Positions 43,786 to 53,995 are shown, counted from the first letter of the stretch. The stretch: DNA of 58,596 nucleotides from Thauera linaloolentis 47Lol = DSM 12138 (GCF_000310205.1 NZ_AMXE01000015.1:1-58596); one strand, 5' to 3'. The notes: generated by a model not told the origin, from the sequence alone. Numbers and translations: made by a program.

Positions 43786-45879
43786 TCAGACCTTGAAGCC
43801 CGAGACCGAGCCCTTCAGCTCGACGGCGAGGTCGGCGAGCTGGCCGATCGACACGGCGGTCTGCTGGGTGCCGAAGGTGGTCTGCTCGGTGACGGTGAGG
43901 ATGTCCTTCATCGTCGCCGCCACGCGGCTGGCGGTGGCGGCCTGTTCCTGGGTGTCGGTCGAGATGCGTTCGATGAGGCGCGCGGCTTCGAGCGAGACCT
44001 TGTCGATCTCGGACAGGGCCTGGCCGGCGGCGTCGGACAGCTGGGCGCCTTCGACCACGTCGCGGGTGGCGTTTTCCATCGCGCCCACCGCGTCCTGGGT
44101 GTCGGTCTGGATGGTCTTGACGATGGCCGCGATCTGCTTGGTTGCTTCCGCCGAGCGTTCGGCGAGGCGCTGCACTTCTTCCGCGACGACGGTGAAACCC
44201 CGGCCGGCCTCGCCCGCCGAGGCGGCCTGGATGGCGGCGTTGAGCGCGAGCACGTTGGTCTGTTCGGTGATGTCCGAGATCAGTTCGACGATCTCGCCGA
44301 TCTCCTGGGAGGATTCGCCCAGGCGCTTGATGCGCTTGGAGGTTTCCTGGATCTGGCCGCGGATGCCGTTCATGCCGCGGATGGTGTTCTCCACCGCGTC
44401 CGCGCCCTTGCGTGCGGCTTCCAACGAACGCCGCGCCACCTGCGCGGACTGCAGCGCGCGTTCGGACGAGTCGGTCATCGACTGCGCCATGCGCTGGACG
44501 GTGGCGCCGGCTTCTTCGATTTCGCGCGACTGGCGCTCGGTGGCGTCGAGCAGTTCGCGCGAGGTGCGCTGGGCGGATTCGGTGGCCGAGGTCACGCGGG
44601 TGGCGGCGTCGTTGATGCGGCTGACCAGCACCGAGAGTTCTTCGACGGTGTAGTTGACCGAGTCGGCGATGGCGCCGGTGATGTCCTCGGTGACGGTGGC
44701 GCGCACGGTGAGGTCGCCGTCGGCGAGATCGCCCATTTCGTTCATCAGGCGCAGGATGGCCTGTTGCGTGAGGTTGCGCTCGCTCTCGGCCTGCTGGCGC
44801 TGCTGCTCGGACTCCGCCCGGCGCTGCGCCACGTCGCTGCGGTAGGCGCGCGCCATGGCTAGCAGCGCCAGCACGCTGGCGAGCGCGCCGGCGGCGATCA
44901 GGGCATGGAGCAGGTTGAGGCCGCTGTGGGCCTGCTTGAGGCCGTCGGTCAGTTCGGCGCTGCGCGCCAGCAGCGGCGCGGAGTCGCCGAGGATGCGGCT
45001 GCCGGCCTGCTTGGCCTGTACCGTCTTGTCGATGCCGCCGAGAATTTCGCCCGCGGCGTCGAAGGTGGGGGCGGCGGCCGTGGCGAGCGCGGCGGCGCCG
45101 TCGCGCAGTGCGCCGTCTCCCGCCGTGCGCGCAAGCGTATCGATTTCGTGGCGCAGGGCCTCGATGTCGCGGCCGAGGATGGAGGCGAGCTCAGTGTCGA
45201 TCGCATCGGCCGCCAGCAGGGCGCTGGCGTTCCTGGCGATGCGCTGGGTCAGCATCATGCCGCGGCCCGTCGCGGCGCTGCCGGCGCCCGAGGCCGTCGC
45301 CTGGCTGGCGAGCCGTTCGCTGAGATCCAGCAGTACCGCGTCGTCCTTGGTGATCGTCGCCACCGCGCGGCCGAGCGCGACAAGGTTCTGGCGCTGTGCC
45401 AGCAACTGGGCGGCATTGCGTTCGGTGGCCTGCCAGGCGGCGGCCAGGGCTTCGATCTGGGGGCGGATCGAGGCCTGCACTGGCGGGATGCCGGTGCCGT
45501 CGATGTCGCCGCCCTGGCCGAGAGCCTGCAGCAGGGTGGCGAAGCGGCTGCGGCTGGTGCCGAGCTCGGCGAAGGCGGCGTTGTTGCCACGCAGGGCGGT
45601 CTGCGCCGATTTTGCGATCTGCTGCGACAGCATCTGCATTTCGCTCGATGCACTCACCTGCAGCGTGGCGCTGGCCGACTCGCGCTGCTGGTAGGCGACC
45701 AGACCGGCCGTGGCGGCGGCGAAGATACCGAACAGGATGCCGTAGGTGCGTATGCCGCTGCCGGTGGCCGGCCGGGCGCTGCCCGCTTGGGCGAGTGCCG
45801 CGTTGTGGATCGGCGTGGTCTCGATGATCGTCGCGCTGTCGTTGTCTGCGGCCTTCTTGCCGAAAAGTCTCAATGCCAT
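43786..45879 (-). CDS. pilJ: Type IV pilus methyl-accepting chemoreceptor PilJ
   Basis: A 697-residue receptor with two membrane helices (about residues 46-66 and 330-355) enclosing a periplasmic domain that contains two PilJ-type repeats ([12 protein letters not shown] and [12 protein letters not shown]). A HAMP-like linker and the MCP hairpin follow, with the highly conserved tip [20 protein letters not shown]. The start at 45879 (MALRLFGKK) is chosen because it matches the usual cytoplasmic lead; the frame stays open further upstream. Confidence 0.95.
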   Translation of the reverse strand: MALRLFGKKAADNDSATIIETTPIHNAALAQAGSARPATGSGIRTYGILFGIFAAATAGLVAYQQRESASATLQVSASSEMQMLSQQIAKSAQTALRGNNAAFAELGTSRSRFATLLQALGQGGDIDGTGIPPVQASIRPQIEALAAAWQATERNAAQLLAQRQNLVALGRAVATITKDDAVLLDLSERLASQATASGAGSAATGRGMMLTQRIARNASALLAADAIDTELASILGRDIEALRHEIDTLARTAGDGALRDGAAALATAAAPTFDAAGEILGGIDKTVQAKQAGSRILGDSAPLLARSAELTDGLKQAHSGLNLLHALIAAGALASVLALLAMARAYRSDVAQRRAESEQQRQQAESERNLTQQAILRLMNEMGDLADGDLTVRATVTEDITGAIADSVNYTVEELSVLVSRINDAATRVTSATESAQRTSRELLDATERQSREIEEAGATVQRMAQSMTDSSERALQSAQVARRSLEAARKGADAVENTIRGMNGIRGQIQETSKRIKRLGESSQEIGEIVELISDITEQTNVLALNAAIQAASAGEAGRGFTVVAEEVQRLAERSAEATKQIAAIVKTIQTDTQDAVGAMENATRDVVEGAQLSDAAGQALSEIDKVSLEAARLIERISTDTQEQAATASRVAATMKDILTVTEQTTFGTQQTAVSIGQLADLAVELKGSVSGFKV

Positions 45880-45937
45880 GTTGCGTGCTCCACCGTGGGC
45901 GTGGGGTAAGCGGGAGTCGGGCGGCTGGCCCGATGAT

Positions 45938-46447
45938 TCATTCGAGGCCGGCGTCCAGGATGTGCGGGCTGGCCAGCAGCCTTGCGGCGTCGAGCTGCCG
46001 CCATGGGTGGCCCTGCGCGTCGCGCAGCCGTCTTGCGACCCAGGGGCGCGCTTCATCGCCGGGGTCGGCTTCGAAGTCGTCCGCGCTGCGCAGCCCGACC
46101 GAGCCGGTGACCAGCAGCGCGCAATGGATGCCGAGCCGGGTGCCGGCCAGCAGCAGGCGGGCGCGCCCGCTTGCGGGCGTCGGCGGCTCGCCGTGGAACT
46201 GGGCCAGGTCCACGACGCTGTAGAGCGTGCCGCGCACGTTGGCCACGCCGCGATACCAGGGGCGCGTGAGCGGCACTGTGGCCAGCGGCGGCGGCGGCAG
46301 GATCTCGCCCGCTTCGGCGAGGTCGATCAGCCAGTTCTCACTGCCGGCCTGGAAGCCCAGCAGGCCGCGGCGGTCGGCGGTGCGGGCCTCGGCCAGGCGG
46401 CGGGCGAGGCGTTCCTGGAATTCGCGCAGGCTGCTGCGTCTGGCCAT
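45938..46447 (-). CDS. pilI: CheW-like adaptor PilI
   Basis: A 169-residue CheW-domain protein coupling PilJ to ChpA. The CheW core includes [31 protein letters not shown] and a C-terminal [10 protein letters not shown]. The N-terminus ([16 protein letters not shown]) is the PilI-type helix. Position between pilH and pilJ confirms the assignment. Confidence 0.93.
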   Translation of the reverse strand: MARRSSLREFQERLARRLAEARTADRRGLLGFQAGSENWLIDLAEAGEILPPPPLATVPLTRPWYRGVANVRGTLYSVVDLAQFHGEPPTPASGRARLLLAGTRLGIHCALLVTGSVGLRSADDFEADPGDEARPWVARRLRDAQGHPWRQLDAARLLASPHILDAGLE

Positions 46448-46454
46448 GGCCGCC

Positions 46455-46820
46455 TCAGCCGATGGCCCGGATGCGGGCGAGGAGTTCGTCGTGGTCGACC
46501 GGCTTGACTAGGTAGGCGTAGGCACCCTGGCGCATGCCCCAGATCTTGTCGGTCTCCTGGCCCTTGCTGGTGCACAGGATGATCGGGATGTTGCGCGTGC
46601 TGTCGTCGCGCGAGATGGTGCGGGTGGCCTGGTAGCCGTTCATGCCGGGCATGACGACATCCATCAGGATCAGGTCGGGCTTGTCTGCCTTGCTGCGCGC
46701 GACGGCCTGTTCACCGGATTCGGCGGTCAAGACCTGGTAGCCCTGGCGGGACAGCAGTTCCTGCAGGGCGAGGCGTTCGGTGGGAGAGTCGTCCACCACG
46801 AGAATCGTGCTGATCGGCAT
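46455..46820 (-). CDS. pilH: Pilus response regulator PilH
   Basis: A 121-residue single receiver domain. Acidic pocket VVDDS, phospho-acceptor D54 in LILMDVVMPGM, conserved Thr/Ser in ILCTSKGQETDKIWGMRQGA (a PilH-type stretch) and K in LVKPVD. PilH promotes retraction via PilT/PilU in Pseudomonas. It starts at 46820, 25 bases after pilG ends. Confidence 0.95.
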   Translation of the reverse strand: MPISTILVVDDSPTERLALQELLSRQGYQVLTAESGEQAVARSKADKPDLILMDVVMPGMNGYQATRTISRDDSTRNIPIILCTSKGQETDKIWGMRQGAYAYLVKPVDHDELLARIRAIG

Positions 46821-46845
46821 CGTCGGAGTCCTGTGAAAAATGGAT

Positions 46846-47235
46846 TCAGCGCGGCGGTGCGCGGCGGGCATGGGCCGAGACGGCCTTGAGCAAGCTGTCT
46901 TTGGTGAAGGGCTTGGTGAGGTATTCGTCCGAGCCCACCATGCGGCCGCGGGCGCGGTCGAACAGGCCGTCGCGCGACGACAGCATGATCACCGGCGTCG
47001 AGGCCAGGCGCGTGTTCTTCTTGATCAACGCACAGGTCTGGTAGCCGTCGAGGCGCGGCATCATGATGTCGACGAAGATGACGTCGGGGTTGTGATCGGT
47101 GATCTTCGCCAGGGCGTCGAAGCCGTCTTCTGCGAGCAAGACTTGGCAGCCCGCCTGGCCGAGGAAGATCTCGGCGCTGCGGCGGATGGTGTTGCTGTCG
47201 TCGATGACCATGACCTTCAGGCCGGCAATGTCCAT
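46846..47235 (-). CDS. pilG: Pilus response regulator PilG
   Basis: A 129-residue receiver domain, first of the pil-chp operon. Phospho-acceptor D56 in VIFVDIMMPRLDGY, IDDSNTIRRSAEIFL at the N-terminus and K in LTKPF. PilG promotes pilus extension via PilB in Pseudomonas. It starts 36 bases after the rubredoxin gene, so they may share a transcript. Confidence 0.95.
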   Translation of the reverse strand: MDIAGLKVMVIDDSNTIRRSAEIFLGQAGCQVLLAEDGFDALAKITDHNPDVIFVDIMMPRLDGYQTCALIKKNTRLASTPVIMLSSRDGLFDRARGRMVGSDEYLTKPFTKDSLLKAVSAHARRAPPR

Positions 47236-47271
47236 TCAAGCTGTCCTCGGTTGTTCATCGTGCTGGCCGGG

Positions 47272-47451
47272 TCAGATTTCGATCAGTTCGAAGTCTTCCT
47301 TGCGTGCCTGGCATTCCGGACAGGTCCAGTTGGGAGGGACGTCCTCCCAACGCGTGCCGGGCGGGATGCCTTCGTCGGGCAAGCCCGCGGCTTCGTCGTA
47401 GATGAAGCCGCAGATCAGGCACATGTAGGTCTTGTAGGGGATGTCGGCCAT
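47272..47451 (-). CDS. Rubredoxin
   Basis: A 59-residue electron carrier with one iron bound by C11, C14 (CLIC) and C44, C47 (CPEC), and the standard WEDVPPNWTCPEC stretch. The start MADIPYKTY at 47451 places the usual short lead before the first knuckle; an ATG at 47463 is possible. In many betaproteobacteria a rubredoxin gene lies here, divergent from thiD; no functional link to the pil operon is known. Confidence 0.95.
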   Translation of the reverse strand: MADIPYKTYMCLICGFIYDEAAGLPDEGIPPGTRWEDVPPNWTCPECQARKEDFELIEI

Positions 47452-47480
47452 GGTTCGACTCAACTTTGGGGGGCTGAGGG

Positions 47481-47486
47481 TAGAAT
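47481..47486 (+). promoter_or_regulatory. -10 element for thiD
   Basis: TAGAAT, 53 bases before the thiD ATG in the gap with the rubredoxin gene. -35 is weak. Confidence 0.3.
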
Positions 47487-47539
47487 CATGCGCATCTTAA
47501 CCGATTACGAATGCCGCCTCCGTGGCGGACTTCTCGCCC

Positions 47540-48409
47540 ATGCCGATCGAGATTCCGGATATGCCGCCCGCGGTGTTGTGCTTTGGCGCAGGCGATGCGA
47601 CGGCCGGCAGCGGACTCGCGGCCGACGTGCTGACCTTGTCGAGCATGGGCTGCCACCCCCTGCCGGTACAGACCGCCGCCATCCTGCGCGACACGCGCAG
47701 CGCCGACGAGGTGTGGCCGCAGGACGTCGAAATCGTCGTCGCGCAGGCACGCGCGGTGCTCGAGGACGTGCCGGTCGAGGGGTTCAAGCTCGGATTCTGC
47801 GGCAGTGTGGACAACGTCGTTGCCATCGCCGAGATCCTGTCGGACTATCCCGGCCTGCCACTGGTCGTCGAGCCGGCGCTGTATGCCGCCGGCGATCTGG
47901 GAGAAGCCGGGGAGGAGATGGGCGCGGCGCTTGCCGACTTGGTCCTGCCGCAGACTACGCTGCTCGTCGTCGGCCGGCACGAACTGTGCCGGCTGGCCGG
48001 CGTCGCCGAGGGCGGCAGCGATGAGGATGGCGACGCGGACGAACCGCCCGCGCTGGACGACGCCCTCGAACGCATGCTCGGCCGTGGTATCGAATACATC
48101 CTGCTGACCGGCGGCGGCGAGCACGGGCCGCAGGTCCTGAACCGCCTGATCGGGCAGGAAGGGGTCGTGCGCACCGATGCCTGGCCCCGCCTTGGCGAGC
48201 GCTTTCTGGGTGCGGGCACGACGCTCGCGTCCGCTGCGGCCGCCGCGCTGGCACATGGCATGGCCTTGCCCGAGGCGGTGCGCGAGGCGCAGGAGTTCAC
48301 CCAGCAGGCGCTGCGCCATGCCTATCGAGCGGGCATGGGGCGGGCCCTGCCCGACCGTTTCTTCTGGGCGCGCGGCAAGGGCGAAGGCGATGGGGGCGGC
48401 GATGAGTGA
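47540..48409 (+). CDS. thiD: Hydroxymethylpyrimidine (phosphate) kinase
   Basis: Phosphorylates HMP-P to HMP-PP in thiamine synthesis. The 289-residue ribokinase-fold product has AVLCFGAGDATAGSGLAADV (a variant of the usual GSDSSGGAGIQADLK start), QTAAILRDTR, and the C-terminal anion-hole glycine region GERFLGAGTTLASAAAAALAHG. The glycine-rich start is less canonical than E. coli ThiD, a known variant form. The start at 47540 is chosen for distance to the first motif; an in-frame GTG at 47522 is possible. Overlaps thiE by 8 bases. Confidence 0.88.
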   Translation: MPIEIPDMPPAVLCFGAGDATAGSGLAADVLTLSSMGCHPLPVQTAAILRDTRSADEVWPQDVEIVVAQARAVLEDVPVEGFKLGFCGSVDNVVAIAEILSDYPGLPLVVEPALYAAGDLGEAGEEMGAALADLVLPQTTLLVVGRHELCRLAGVAEGGSDEDGDADEPPALDDALERMLGRGIEYILLTGGGEHGPQVLNRLIGQEGVVRTDAWPRLGERFLGAGTTLASAAAAALAHGMALPEAVREAQEFTQQALRHAYRAGMGRALPDRFFWARGKGEGDGGGDE

Positions 48410-49109
48410 AGGAGAGGCCTCCTCCGGCCGTGTGGCGAATGCCGGCAGTGCGTTGCGCGGCCTCTATGCGGTCACGCCCGACGAGCGCGACGATGCGCGC
48501 CTCGCGGCCCTGGCGGAACAGGTGCTGAGCGCCCGGCCGGCGCTGCTGCAGTACCGCAACAAGCTGGCTGGGCCGCAGCAGCGGCGCGCGCAGGCGGGGG
48601 CGCTGCTGCGGCTGTGCCGCGCGGCGCGCGTGCCGCTGATCATCAACGACGACCTCGCGCTGGCCCTCGAGATCGGCGCCGATGGCCTTCATCTCGGGCG
48701 CGGCGATGGCGATCCCGCGGCCGCGCGGCGTGCGCTCGGCGCCGGCCGCATCCTGGGCGTGACCTGCTATGCCGACTGGGAGCGCGCCCGCGCGGGCGCC
48801 GAGGCCGGCGCGGACTACGTCGCCTTCGGCGCGATGTTTCCGTCTTCCACCAAGCCCGGCGCCCCGCCCGCGCCGTTCGCGCTGCTCGGCCGGGCGAAGG
48901 CGGAACTGCGCCTGCCGGTGGCGGCGATCGGCGGCATCACGCTCGACAATGCCGCCGAGGTGATCGCCGCCGGCGCTGACCTGATTGCCGTGGTCAGCGA
49001 CGTGTTCGCCGCCCCCGACCCGGCGATGCGCGCCACGGCATACCGGGCCTTGTTCCAGCGTCCGCCGCGCCGTGCTCTCGTGCCGCAGATGCCGGACGCC
49101 GCGCCTTGA
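48402..49109 (+). CDS. thiE: Thiamine-phosphate synthase
   Basis: Joins HMP-PP and thiazole phosphate to form thiamine monophosphate. A 235-residue TIM barrel with [17 protein letters not shown] (pyrophosphate-binding), [19 protein letters not shown] and the diagnostic [10 protein letters not shown]. Starts inside the thiD stop region (ATGAGTGA), so the two are translationally coupled. The C-terminal 15 residues extend beyond the usual end. Confidence 0.95.
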   Translation: MSEGEASSGRVANAGSALRGLYAVTPDERDDARLAALAEQVLSARPALLQYRNKLAGPQQRRAQAGALLRLCRAARVPLIINDDLALALEIGADGLHLGRGDGDPAAARRALGAGRILGVTCYADWERARAGAEAGADYVAFGAMFPSSTKPGAPPAPFALLGRAKAELRLPVAAIGGITLDNAAEVIAAGADLIAVVSDVFAAPDPAMRATAYRALFQRPPRRALVPQMPDAAP

Positions 49110-49141
49110 TCCCGGTGCTGGACCAGGGTGGCGGCGGGCAC

Positions 49142-49147
49142 GATAAT
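49142..49147 (+). promoter_or_regulatory. -10 element for hemL
   Basis: GATAAT, 37 bases before the hemL ATG and downstream of the thiE stop; it would give hemL its own start site. Confidence 0.35.
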
Positions 49148-49183
49148 GCCGCCTTTGGTAATCCAGCCGAGGACGACATCCCC

Positions 49184-50467
49184 ATGGCCAGCCGTAACGA
49201 AACCCTTTTCCAGCGTGCCCAGCAGACCATTCCCGGCGGCGTCAATTCGCCGGTCCGTGCCTTCCGTTCGGTGGGCGGCACGCCGCGCTTCATCGAGCGG
49301 GCGGAGGGCGCGCGCGTGTGGGACGCCGACGGCAAGGCCTACATCGACTACGTCGGCTCCTGGGGGCCGGCCATCGCCGGCCATGCCCATCCGGCGATCG
49401 TCGAGGCGGTGCGCGAGGCGGCGCTGAAAGGCCTGTCCTTCGGCGCGCCGACCGAAGGCGAGATCGAGATGGCCGAACTGATCTGCGAACTGCTGCCTTC
49501 GGTCGACATGGTGCGCCTGGTGAGTTCCGGCACCGAGGCGACGATGAGCGCGATCCGCCTCGCGCGCGGCTTCACCGGCCGCGACGCCATCGTCAAGTTC
49601 GAAGGCTGCTACCACGGCCACGCCGACAGCCTGCTGGTGAAGGCCGGCTCGGGCCTGCTGACTTTCGGCAACCCGTCCTCGGGCGGTGTGCCGGCCGATT
49701 TCGCCAAGCACACCATCGTGCTCGACTTCAACGACCTGCAGCAGGTCGAGGACGTATTCAAGGCCCGCGGCGGCGAGATCGCCGCCGTCATCGTCGAGCC
49801 GGTGGCCGGCAACATGAACCTGATCAAGCCCCGCCCCGGCTTCCTCGAAGGCCTGCGCCGGGTGTGCACGCAGTATGGCGCGGTGCTGATCTTCGACGAG
49901 GTCATGACCGGCTTCCGCGTCGGCCCGCAGGGCGTGCAGGGCCTGTACGGCATCACGCCCGACTTGACCACGCTGGGCAAGGTGATCGGCGGCGGCATGC
50001 CGGTGGGCGCGTTCGGCGGCCGCCGCGACATCATGGAAAAGATCGCGCCGCTCGGCGCGGTGTACCAGGCCGGCACGCTGTCGGGCAGCCCGGTGGCGGT
50101 GGCGGCGGGCATCGTGTCGCTGAAGCTGACGCGCGGGCAAGGCTTCTACGAGGGTTTGACGGCCAGCGCGCAGCGTCTCGCGGGTGGCCTTGCCGCCGCG
50201 GCGAAGGACGCGGGTGTGGCTTTCAGCGCCGACTCGGTGGGCGGCATGTTCGGCCTGTATTTCGCCGACAAGGTGCCGACTTCCTTCGCCGAGGTGATGG
50301 TGGCGGACAAGGAGCGCTTCAGCCGCTTCTTCCACGCCATGCTGGATGCCGGCCACTACTTCGCGCCATCGGCCTTCGAGGCGGGCTTCGTGTCGGCCGC
50401 ACACGGCGAGGCGGAAATCGACGCGACCGTGGCGGTCGCGCGCGAGGTGTTCGCTACGCTGGGTTGA
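49184..50467 (+). CDS. hemL: Glutamate-1-semialdehyde 2,1-aminomutase
   Basis: Converts glutamate-1-semialdehyde to 5-aminolevulinate, the C5 route into heme, cobalamin and related tetrapyrroles. The 427-residue class III aminotransferase has the family start [20 protein letters not shown] and the PLP lysine K266 in [16 protein letters not shown]. The start at 49184 is chosen since the frame's earlier GTG/ATG options lie in the intergenic zone. It supplies precursor to both hemJ and the cobalamin genes of this window. Confidence 0.97.
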   Translation: MASRNETLFQRAQQTIPGGVNSPVRAFRSVGGTPRFIERAEGARVWDADGKAYIDYVGSWGPAIAGHAHPAIVEAVREAALKGLSFGAPTEGEIEMAELICELLPSVDMVRLVSSGTEATMSAIRLARGFTGRDAIVKFEGCYHGHADSLLVKAGSGLLTFGNPSSGGVPADFAKHTIVLDFNDLQQVEDVFKARGGEIAAVIVEPVAGNMNLIKPRPGFLEGLRRVCTQYGAVLIFDEVMTGFRVGPQGVQGLYGITPDLTTLGKVIGGGMPVGAFGGRRDIMEKIAPLGAVYQAGTLSGSPVAVAAGIVSLKLTRGQGFYEGLTASAQRLAGGLAAAAKDAGVAFSADSVGGMFGLYFADKVPTSFAEVMVADKERFSRFFHAMLDAGHYFAPSAFEAGFVSAAHGEAEIDATVAVAREVFATLG

Positions 50468-50568
50468 TCCCTATTTTCAGGATGGGCTGAGTGCTTTGTA
50501 CCAACGGCAACTCAGGCGTTTCCCGAAGAAAAAACAGGTTGGCGACAGTCTGTGGCATGGACGGGCAC

Positions 50569-50622
50569 GGGGTATTTCTTCCGGGGCTGTGGAACTCGCT
50601 TCGCTCGGACAGTCCTCGCCCC
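50569..50622. repeat. Intergenic repeat element, copy 1
   Basis: Begins GGGGTATTTCTTCCGGGGCTG and continues through a small hairpin (GGAACTCGCTTCGCTCGGAC) to AGTCCTCGCCCCT. It shares order and most bases with a second copy 172 bases downstream. Confidence 0.6.
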
Positions 50623-50730
50623 TCCAGAAACACTCTGCACGGGTCCTGGAATCATGGTTCGGGCTTGATGGAAAAACAGGCCATCGGGGCATGATGGTTC
50701 TTCGGCGCTCGGACGAGCACTGCCGTAGTC

Positions 50731-50822
50731 GGGGCTGCGTGGGGTATTCCCTCCGAGGCTGCGGAACTCGCCCTTCGGGCTCGGACAGTCCTCGCCTCTT
50801 CACGAATACCCCACGCAGCCCC
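50731..50822. repeat. Intergenic repeat element, copy 2, with a 19-base perfect inverted repeat
   Basis: A perfect 19-base inverted repeat (50731-50749 and 50804-50822, arm GGGGCTGCGTGGGGTATTC) encloses a 54-base centre. That centre holds the same GGAACTCG...CTCGGACAGTCCTCGCC hairpin seen in copy 1. Neither copy has an open frame of substance. Possibilities are a MITE-like mobile element, a REP-type element or a structured RNA between hemL and mgtE. Confidence 0.6.
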
Positions 50823-50863
50823 AGCGGGCCACGGAGCACCAAGCCCCGCAGCCGGCTCCGCCT

Positions 50864-52306
50864 TCAAAGCAGGAACAACGTCGCCAGCCCCAGGAAGATG
50901 AAGAAGCCGCCCGAGTCGGTGAGCGCGGTGATCATCACCGAGCCGCCGATCGCCGGGTCGGCGCCGAGGCGCTGGCGCAGCATCGGGACGATCACGCCGG
51001 CACTGGCGGCCAGCAGCAGGTTCAGCGTCATCGCGCCGGTCATCACCGCGCCCAGCGAGGCGCTGCCGTACAGCCACCACGCCAGCAGGCCCAGCAGCCC
51101 GCCCCACACCACGCCGTTGATCAGCGCCACGCCCAGCTCCTTCTTCAGCAGGCGCTGCATGGCCGACTGCTCCACCTGGCCCATGGCGATCGCGCGCACG
51201 ATCATCGTCGTCGTCTGGTTGCCCGAATTGCCGCCGATGCCGGCCACGATCGGCATCAGCGCCGCCAGCGCGACCAGCTTCTCGATCGAATCCTCGAACA
51301 GGCCGATCACGCGCGACGCGACGAAGGCGGTGACCAGGTTGACGGCGAGCCAGGCCCAGCGGTTCTTCACCGAATCCCACACCGAGGCGAAGATGTCTTC
51401 TTCTTCGCGCAGGCCGGCATTGTTCAGGATCTCCGCCTCGGATTCCTCGCGGATGTAATCGACCACGTCGGCCACGGTCAGGCGACCGATGACGCGCTTG
51501 TCGCCATCGACGACGGGCACCGAGATCAGGTCGTAGCGCTCGAAAGCCTGTGCGGCGTCGTCGGCCTCGTCCTCGGGGGTGAAGCTGATCACCGTTTCCG
51601 AGCGCATCACTTCGGCGACCTCCCGTTCGGGGTCGCTGATCAGCAGGGTTTCGAGCGTCAGGATGCCCTTCAGGTGGTCTTCGCGGTCGACGACGAAGAG
51701 CTTGTCGGTGTGGTCAGGCAGTTCGTCGAAGCGGCGCAGGTAGCGCAGCACGACTTCGAGGCTGACGTCCTCGCGCACCGTCACCATGTCGAAATCCATC
51801 AGCGCGCCGACCGAATCCTCTGGATAGGACATCGCTGTGCGCAACTGCTCGCGGCCTTCGCTGTCCAGCGACTGGAACACGTCCTGGATGACCTCGGGCG
51901 GCAGGTCGGGCGCGAGGTCGGCGAGTTCGTCGGCGTCGAGCGATTCGGCGGCGGCCTTCAGCTCTTCCGGCGCCATCGTCTCGATCAGGGATTCGCGCAC
52001 CGCGTCCGAGACTTCGAGCAGGATCTCGCCGTCGCGTTCGGCCTTGACCAGGTCCCAGACGTAGAGGCGCGCTTCCAGCGGCAGCGCCTCCAGGATGTAG
52101 GCGATGTCGGCGGAATGAAGCTCTTCGAGCTTGGCGCGCAGCGCAGTTTCGTGCTGCTTGTGCACCAGGGTTTCGACCAGCGCGTGGCGCGGCATGTCCT
52201 GGCGGTGGACGAGGCCTTCGATGACCTTCTGGCGCGCGAGCAGCTCCTGCACTTCACGCAGGTGCTGCTGGACGTCGTCGGGGTGGAGTTCCTCTTCCTG
52301 CGTCAT
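50864..52306 (-). CDS. mgtE: Magnesium transporter MgtE
   Basis: A 480-residue Mg2+ channel. The N-terminal superhelical domain (about 30-140) is followed by two CBS domains (MTV-type segments around 150-280, DFDMVTVREDVSL and RVIGRLTVADVVDYI) that sense Mg2+. A plug helix and five membrane helices follow, with the pore signature AGIGGNSGNQTTTMIVRAIA and the acidic Mg site near ALTDSGGFFIFLG. Monocistronic, with the repeat elements downstream. Confidence 0.96.
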   Translation of the reverse strand: MTQEEELHPDDVQQHLREVQELLARQKVIEGLVHRQDMPRHALVETLVHKQHETALRAKLEELHSADIAYILEALPLEARLYVWDLVKAERDGEILLEVSDAVRESLIETMAPEELKAAAESLDADELADLAPDLPPEVIQDVFQSLDSEGREQLRTAMSYPEDSVGALMDFDMVTVREDVSLEVVLRYLRRFDELPDHTDKLFVVDREDHLKGILTLETLLISDPEREVAEVMRSETVISFTPEDEADDAAQAFERYDLISVPVVDGDKRVIGRLTVADVVDYIREESEAEILNNAGLREEEDIFASVWDSVKNRWAWLAVNLVTAFVASRVIGLFEDSIEKLVALAALMPIVAGIGGNSGNQTTTMIVRAIAMGQVEQSAMQRLLKKELGVALINGVVWGGLLGLLAWWLYGSASLGAVMTGAMTLNLLLAASAGVIVPMLRQRLGADPAIGGSVMITALTDSGGFFIFLGLATLFLL

Positions 52307-52429
52307 GGGGGCTGCCGGCTGGGGGGCGGAACCCGGATTCTACGGGCTTGGTGTGTTGCGTGCGACCCTTGCGCGCGGCCGCGTGGCGAATATGCTGCAT
52401 CGCAGCGAGCGGAGACGCGGAAACGCCGC

Positions 52430-53140
52430 TCAGGGAACCTGCGAGGCGTGCATGCGGCGTTGGACGCGGTCGGCGTGGGCGGCCAGGCGAGGGCCGTAGT
52501 TGCGCTCATAGCGGAGCGGGTTGGGCAGCATCACGGCCAGCCGGGCGGCCTGCGACGGCCCCAGGTTCGCCGCCGATGTGCCGTAGTAGCGCCGCGCCGC
52601 GGCTTCGGCGCCGAACAGGCCGTTGCCCCATTCGGCCACGTTCAGGTACACCTCGAGGATGCGGCGCTTGTCCCAGGTAGCCTCGATCATCACCGTGAGC
52701 ACGGCCTCCTGGCCCTTGCGCAGCCAGCTCCTGGACGGCGACAGAAAAAGGTTCTTGGCGAGCTGCTGGGTGATGGTCGAGCCGCCGGCGGCGAGGCGGC
52801 CGCGGCGTTCGTTCTTTTCCAGCGCGCGCTGGATGCCTTCCCAGTCGAAACCCTCGTGGTCCAGGAAGCGGTCGTCCTCGGCGGCGACGACCGCGCGCTT
52901 CAGGTGGATGGAGATGCGGTCGTAGCCGACCCACTGGTGGCGCAGCGTGGCCGCGGGATCGGATTGGCGCAGTTCCGCCAGCCGCATGCGCATGAAGCTG
53001 GTGCTGCCCGGGTCGAAGCGGCTCCACCAGATGACCTGGGTGAACAGCACCGCCTGCCAGAACAGGAGCAGCAGAAGCAGGGCGAGCAGGCCCCGCCCGA
53101 GCACGCCGAGCCAGCCCAGTCTGGCAAGCAGGGCGGGCAT
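52430..53140 (-). CDS. mtgA: Monofunctional peptidoglycan transglycosylase
   Basis: Polymerises lipid II into glycan strands outside the inner membrane. The 236-residue protein has one N-terminal membrane helix (about 10-35) and GT51 motifs: EDDRFLDHEGFDW with the catalytic glutamate, then GGSTITQQLAKNLFLS and a K(E)xxLT-type block QEAVLTVMIE. Last gene of the rnb-tonB-aroE-mtgA run; 7 bases separate it from aroE. Confidence 0.95.
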   Translation of the reverse strand: MPALLARLGWLGVLGRGLLALLLLLLFWQAVLFTQVIWWSRFDPGSTSFMRMRLAELRQSDPAATLRHQWVGYDRISIHLKRAVVAAEDDRFLDHEGFDWEGIQRALEKNERRGRLAAGGSTITQQLAKNLFLSPSRSWLRKGQEAVLTVMIEATWDKRRILEVYLNVAEWGNGLFGAEAAARRYYGTSAANLGPSQAARLAVMLPNPLRYERNYGPRLAAHADRVQRRMHASQVP

Positions 53141-53147
53141 GCCGGTA

Positions 53148-53981
53148 TCAGCCGGCGCCGAGCTGCCGGCGCAGCGCGGCGAGCACGGCGGTGCTGTCCG
53201 GGCGCAGGCCGCGCCACAGCGCGAAGCTCTCTGCGGCCTGTTCCACCAGCATGCCCAGGCCGTCGGCCAGGCGCGCGGCGCCGTCGGCGCGGGCCGCGGC
53301 GATGAAGGGCGTGTCGCCGCGGCCGTACATCATGTCGTAGGCGAAGGCCTCTTCGGCGTACAGGCCGGGGGGTAGTGGCGGCGCCTGGTCCGCGAGGCTG
53401 GCGGCGGTGGCGTTGATGACGAGATCGAAATGCTGGCCGGCGAGCCCGTCGAAACCGCAGGCGGACAGCTGCGTTTCTGCCGTGCTGGGCAGGAAGGTGG
53501 CCGCGAGCGACTCGGCCTTGGCGACCGTGCGGTTGGCGATCGTCAGCACCGCCGGGCCTTCGGCCAGCAGCGGCAGCAGCGCGCCGCGCGCTGCGCCGCC
53601 CGCACCCAGCAGCAGCACGCGCCGCCCCCTGAGCGCGCAGCCATGGTTGGCGGTGAGGTCGCGCACCAGCCCGGCGCCGTCGGTGTTGTCGCCGAGGAGG
53701 CCGCCGGCGTCAAATGCCAGGGTATTCACCGCGCCGGCGGCCTGCGCGCGCGGCGTGCGGCGCTCGGCCAGGGCGAAGGCTTCGAGCTTGAAGGGCACGG
53801 TGACGTTCATGCCGCGCCCGCCGGCGGCGCGAAAGGCCCGCACCGCAGCGGCGAAGCCGTCGAGCGGGGCGAGGATGGCTTCGTAGCACATGTCCTGCGC
53901 CGTCTGGCGGGCGAAGGCGGCGTGGATCTGCGGCGACTTGCTGTGGGCGATCGGGTGGCCGATGACGGCGTAGCGGTCCAT
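53148..53981 (-). CDS. aroE: Shikimate dehydrogenase
   Basis: NADPH-dependent reduction of 3-dehydroshikimate. The 277-residue product has the shikimate site [11 protein letters not shown] and NVTVPFK (catalytic lysine), then GDNTDGAGL, and the dinucleotide motif [14 protein letters not shown]. It sits 14 bases after the TonB gene. AroE-MtgA pairing is common in betaproteobacteria. Confidence 0.96.
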   Translation of the reverse strand: MDRYAVIGHPIAHSKSPQIHAAFARQTAQDMCYEAILAPLDGFAAAVRAFRAAGGRGMNVTVPFKLEAFALAERRTPRAQAAGAVNTLAFDAGGLLGDNTDGAGLVRDLTANHGCALRGRRVLLLGAGGAARGALLPLLAEGPAVLTIANRTVAKAESLAATFLPSTAETQLSACGFDGLAGQHFDLVINATAASLADQAPPLPPGLYAEEAFAYDMMYGRGDTPFIAAARADGAARLADGLGMLVEQAAESFALWRGLRPDSTAVLAALRRQLGAG

Positions 53982-53995
53982 GGCGGGCGTCTGTC

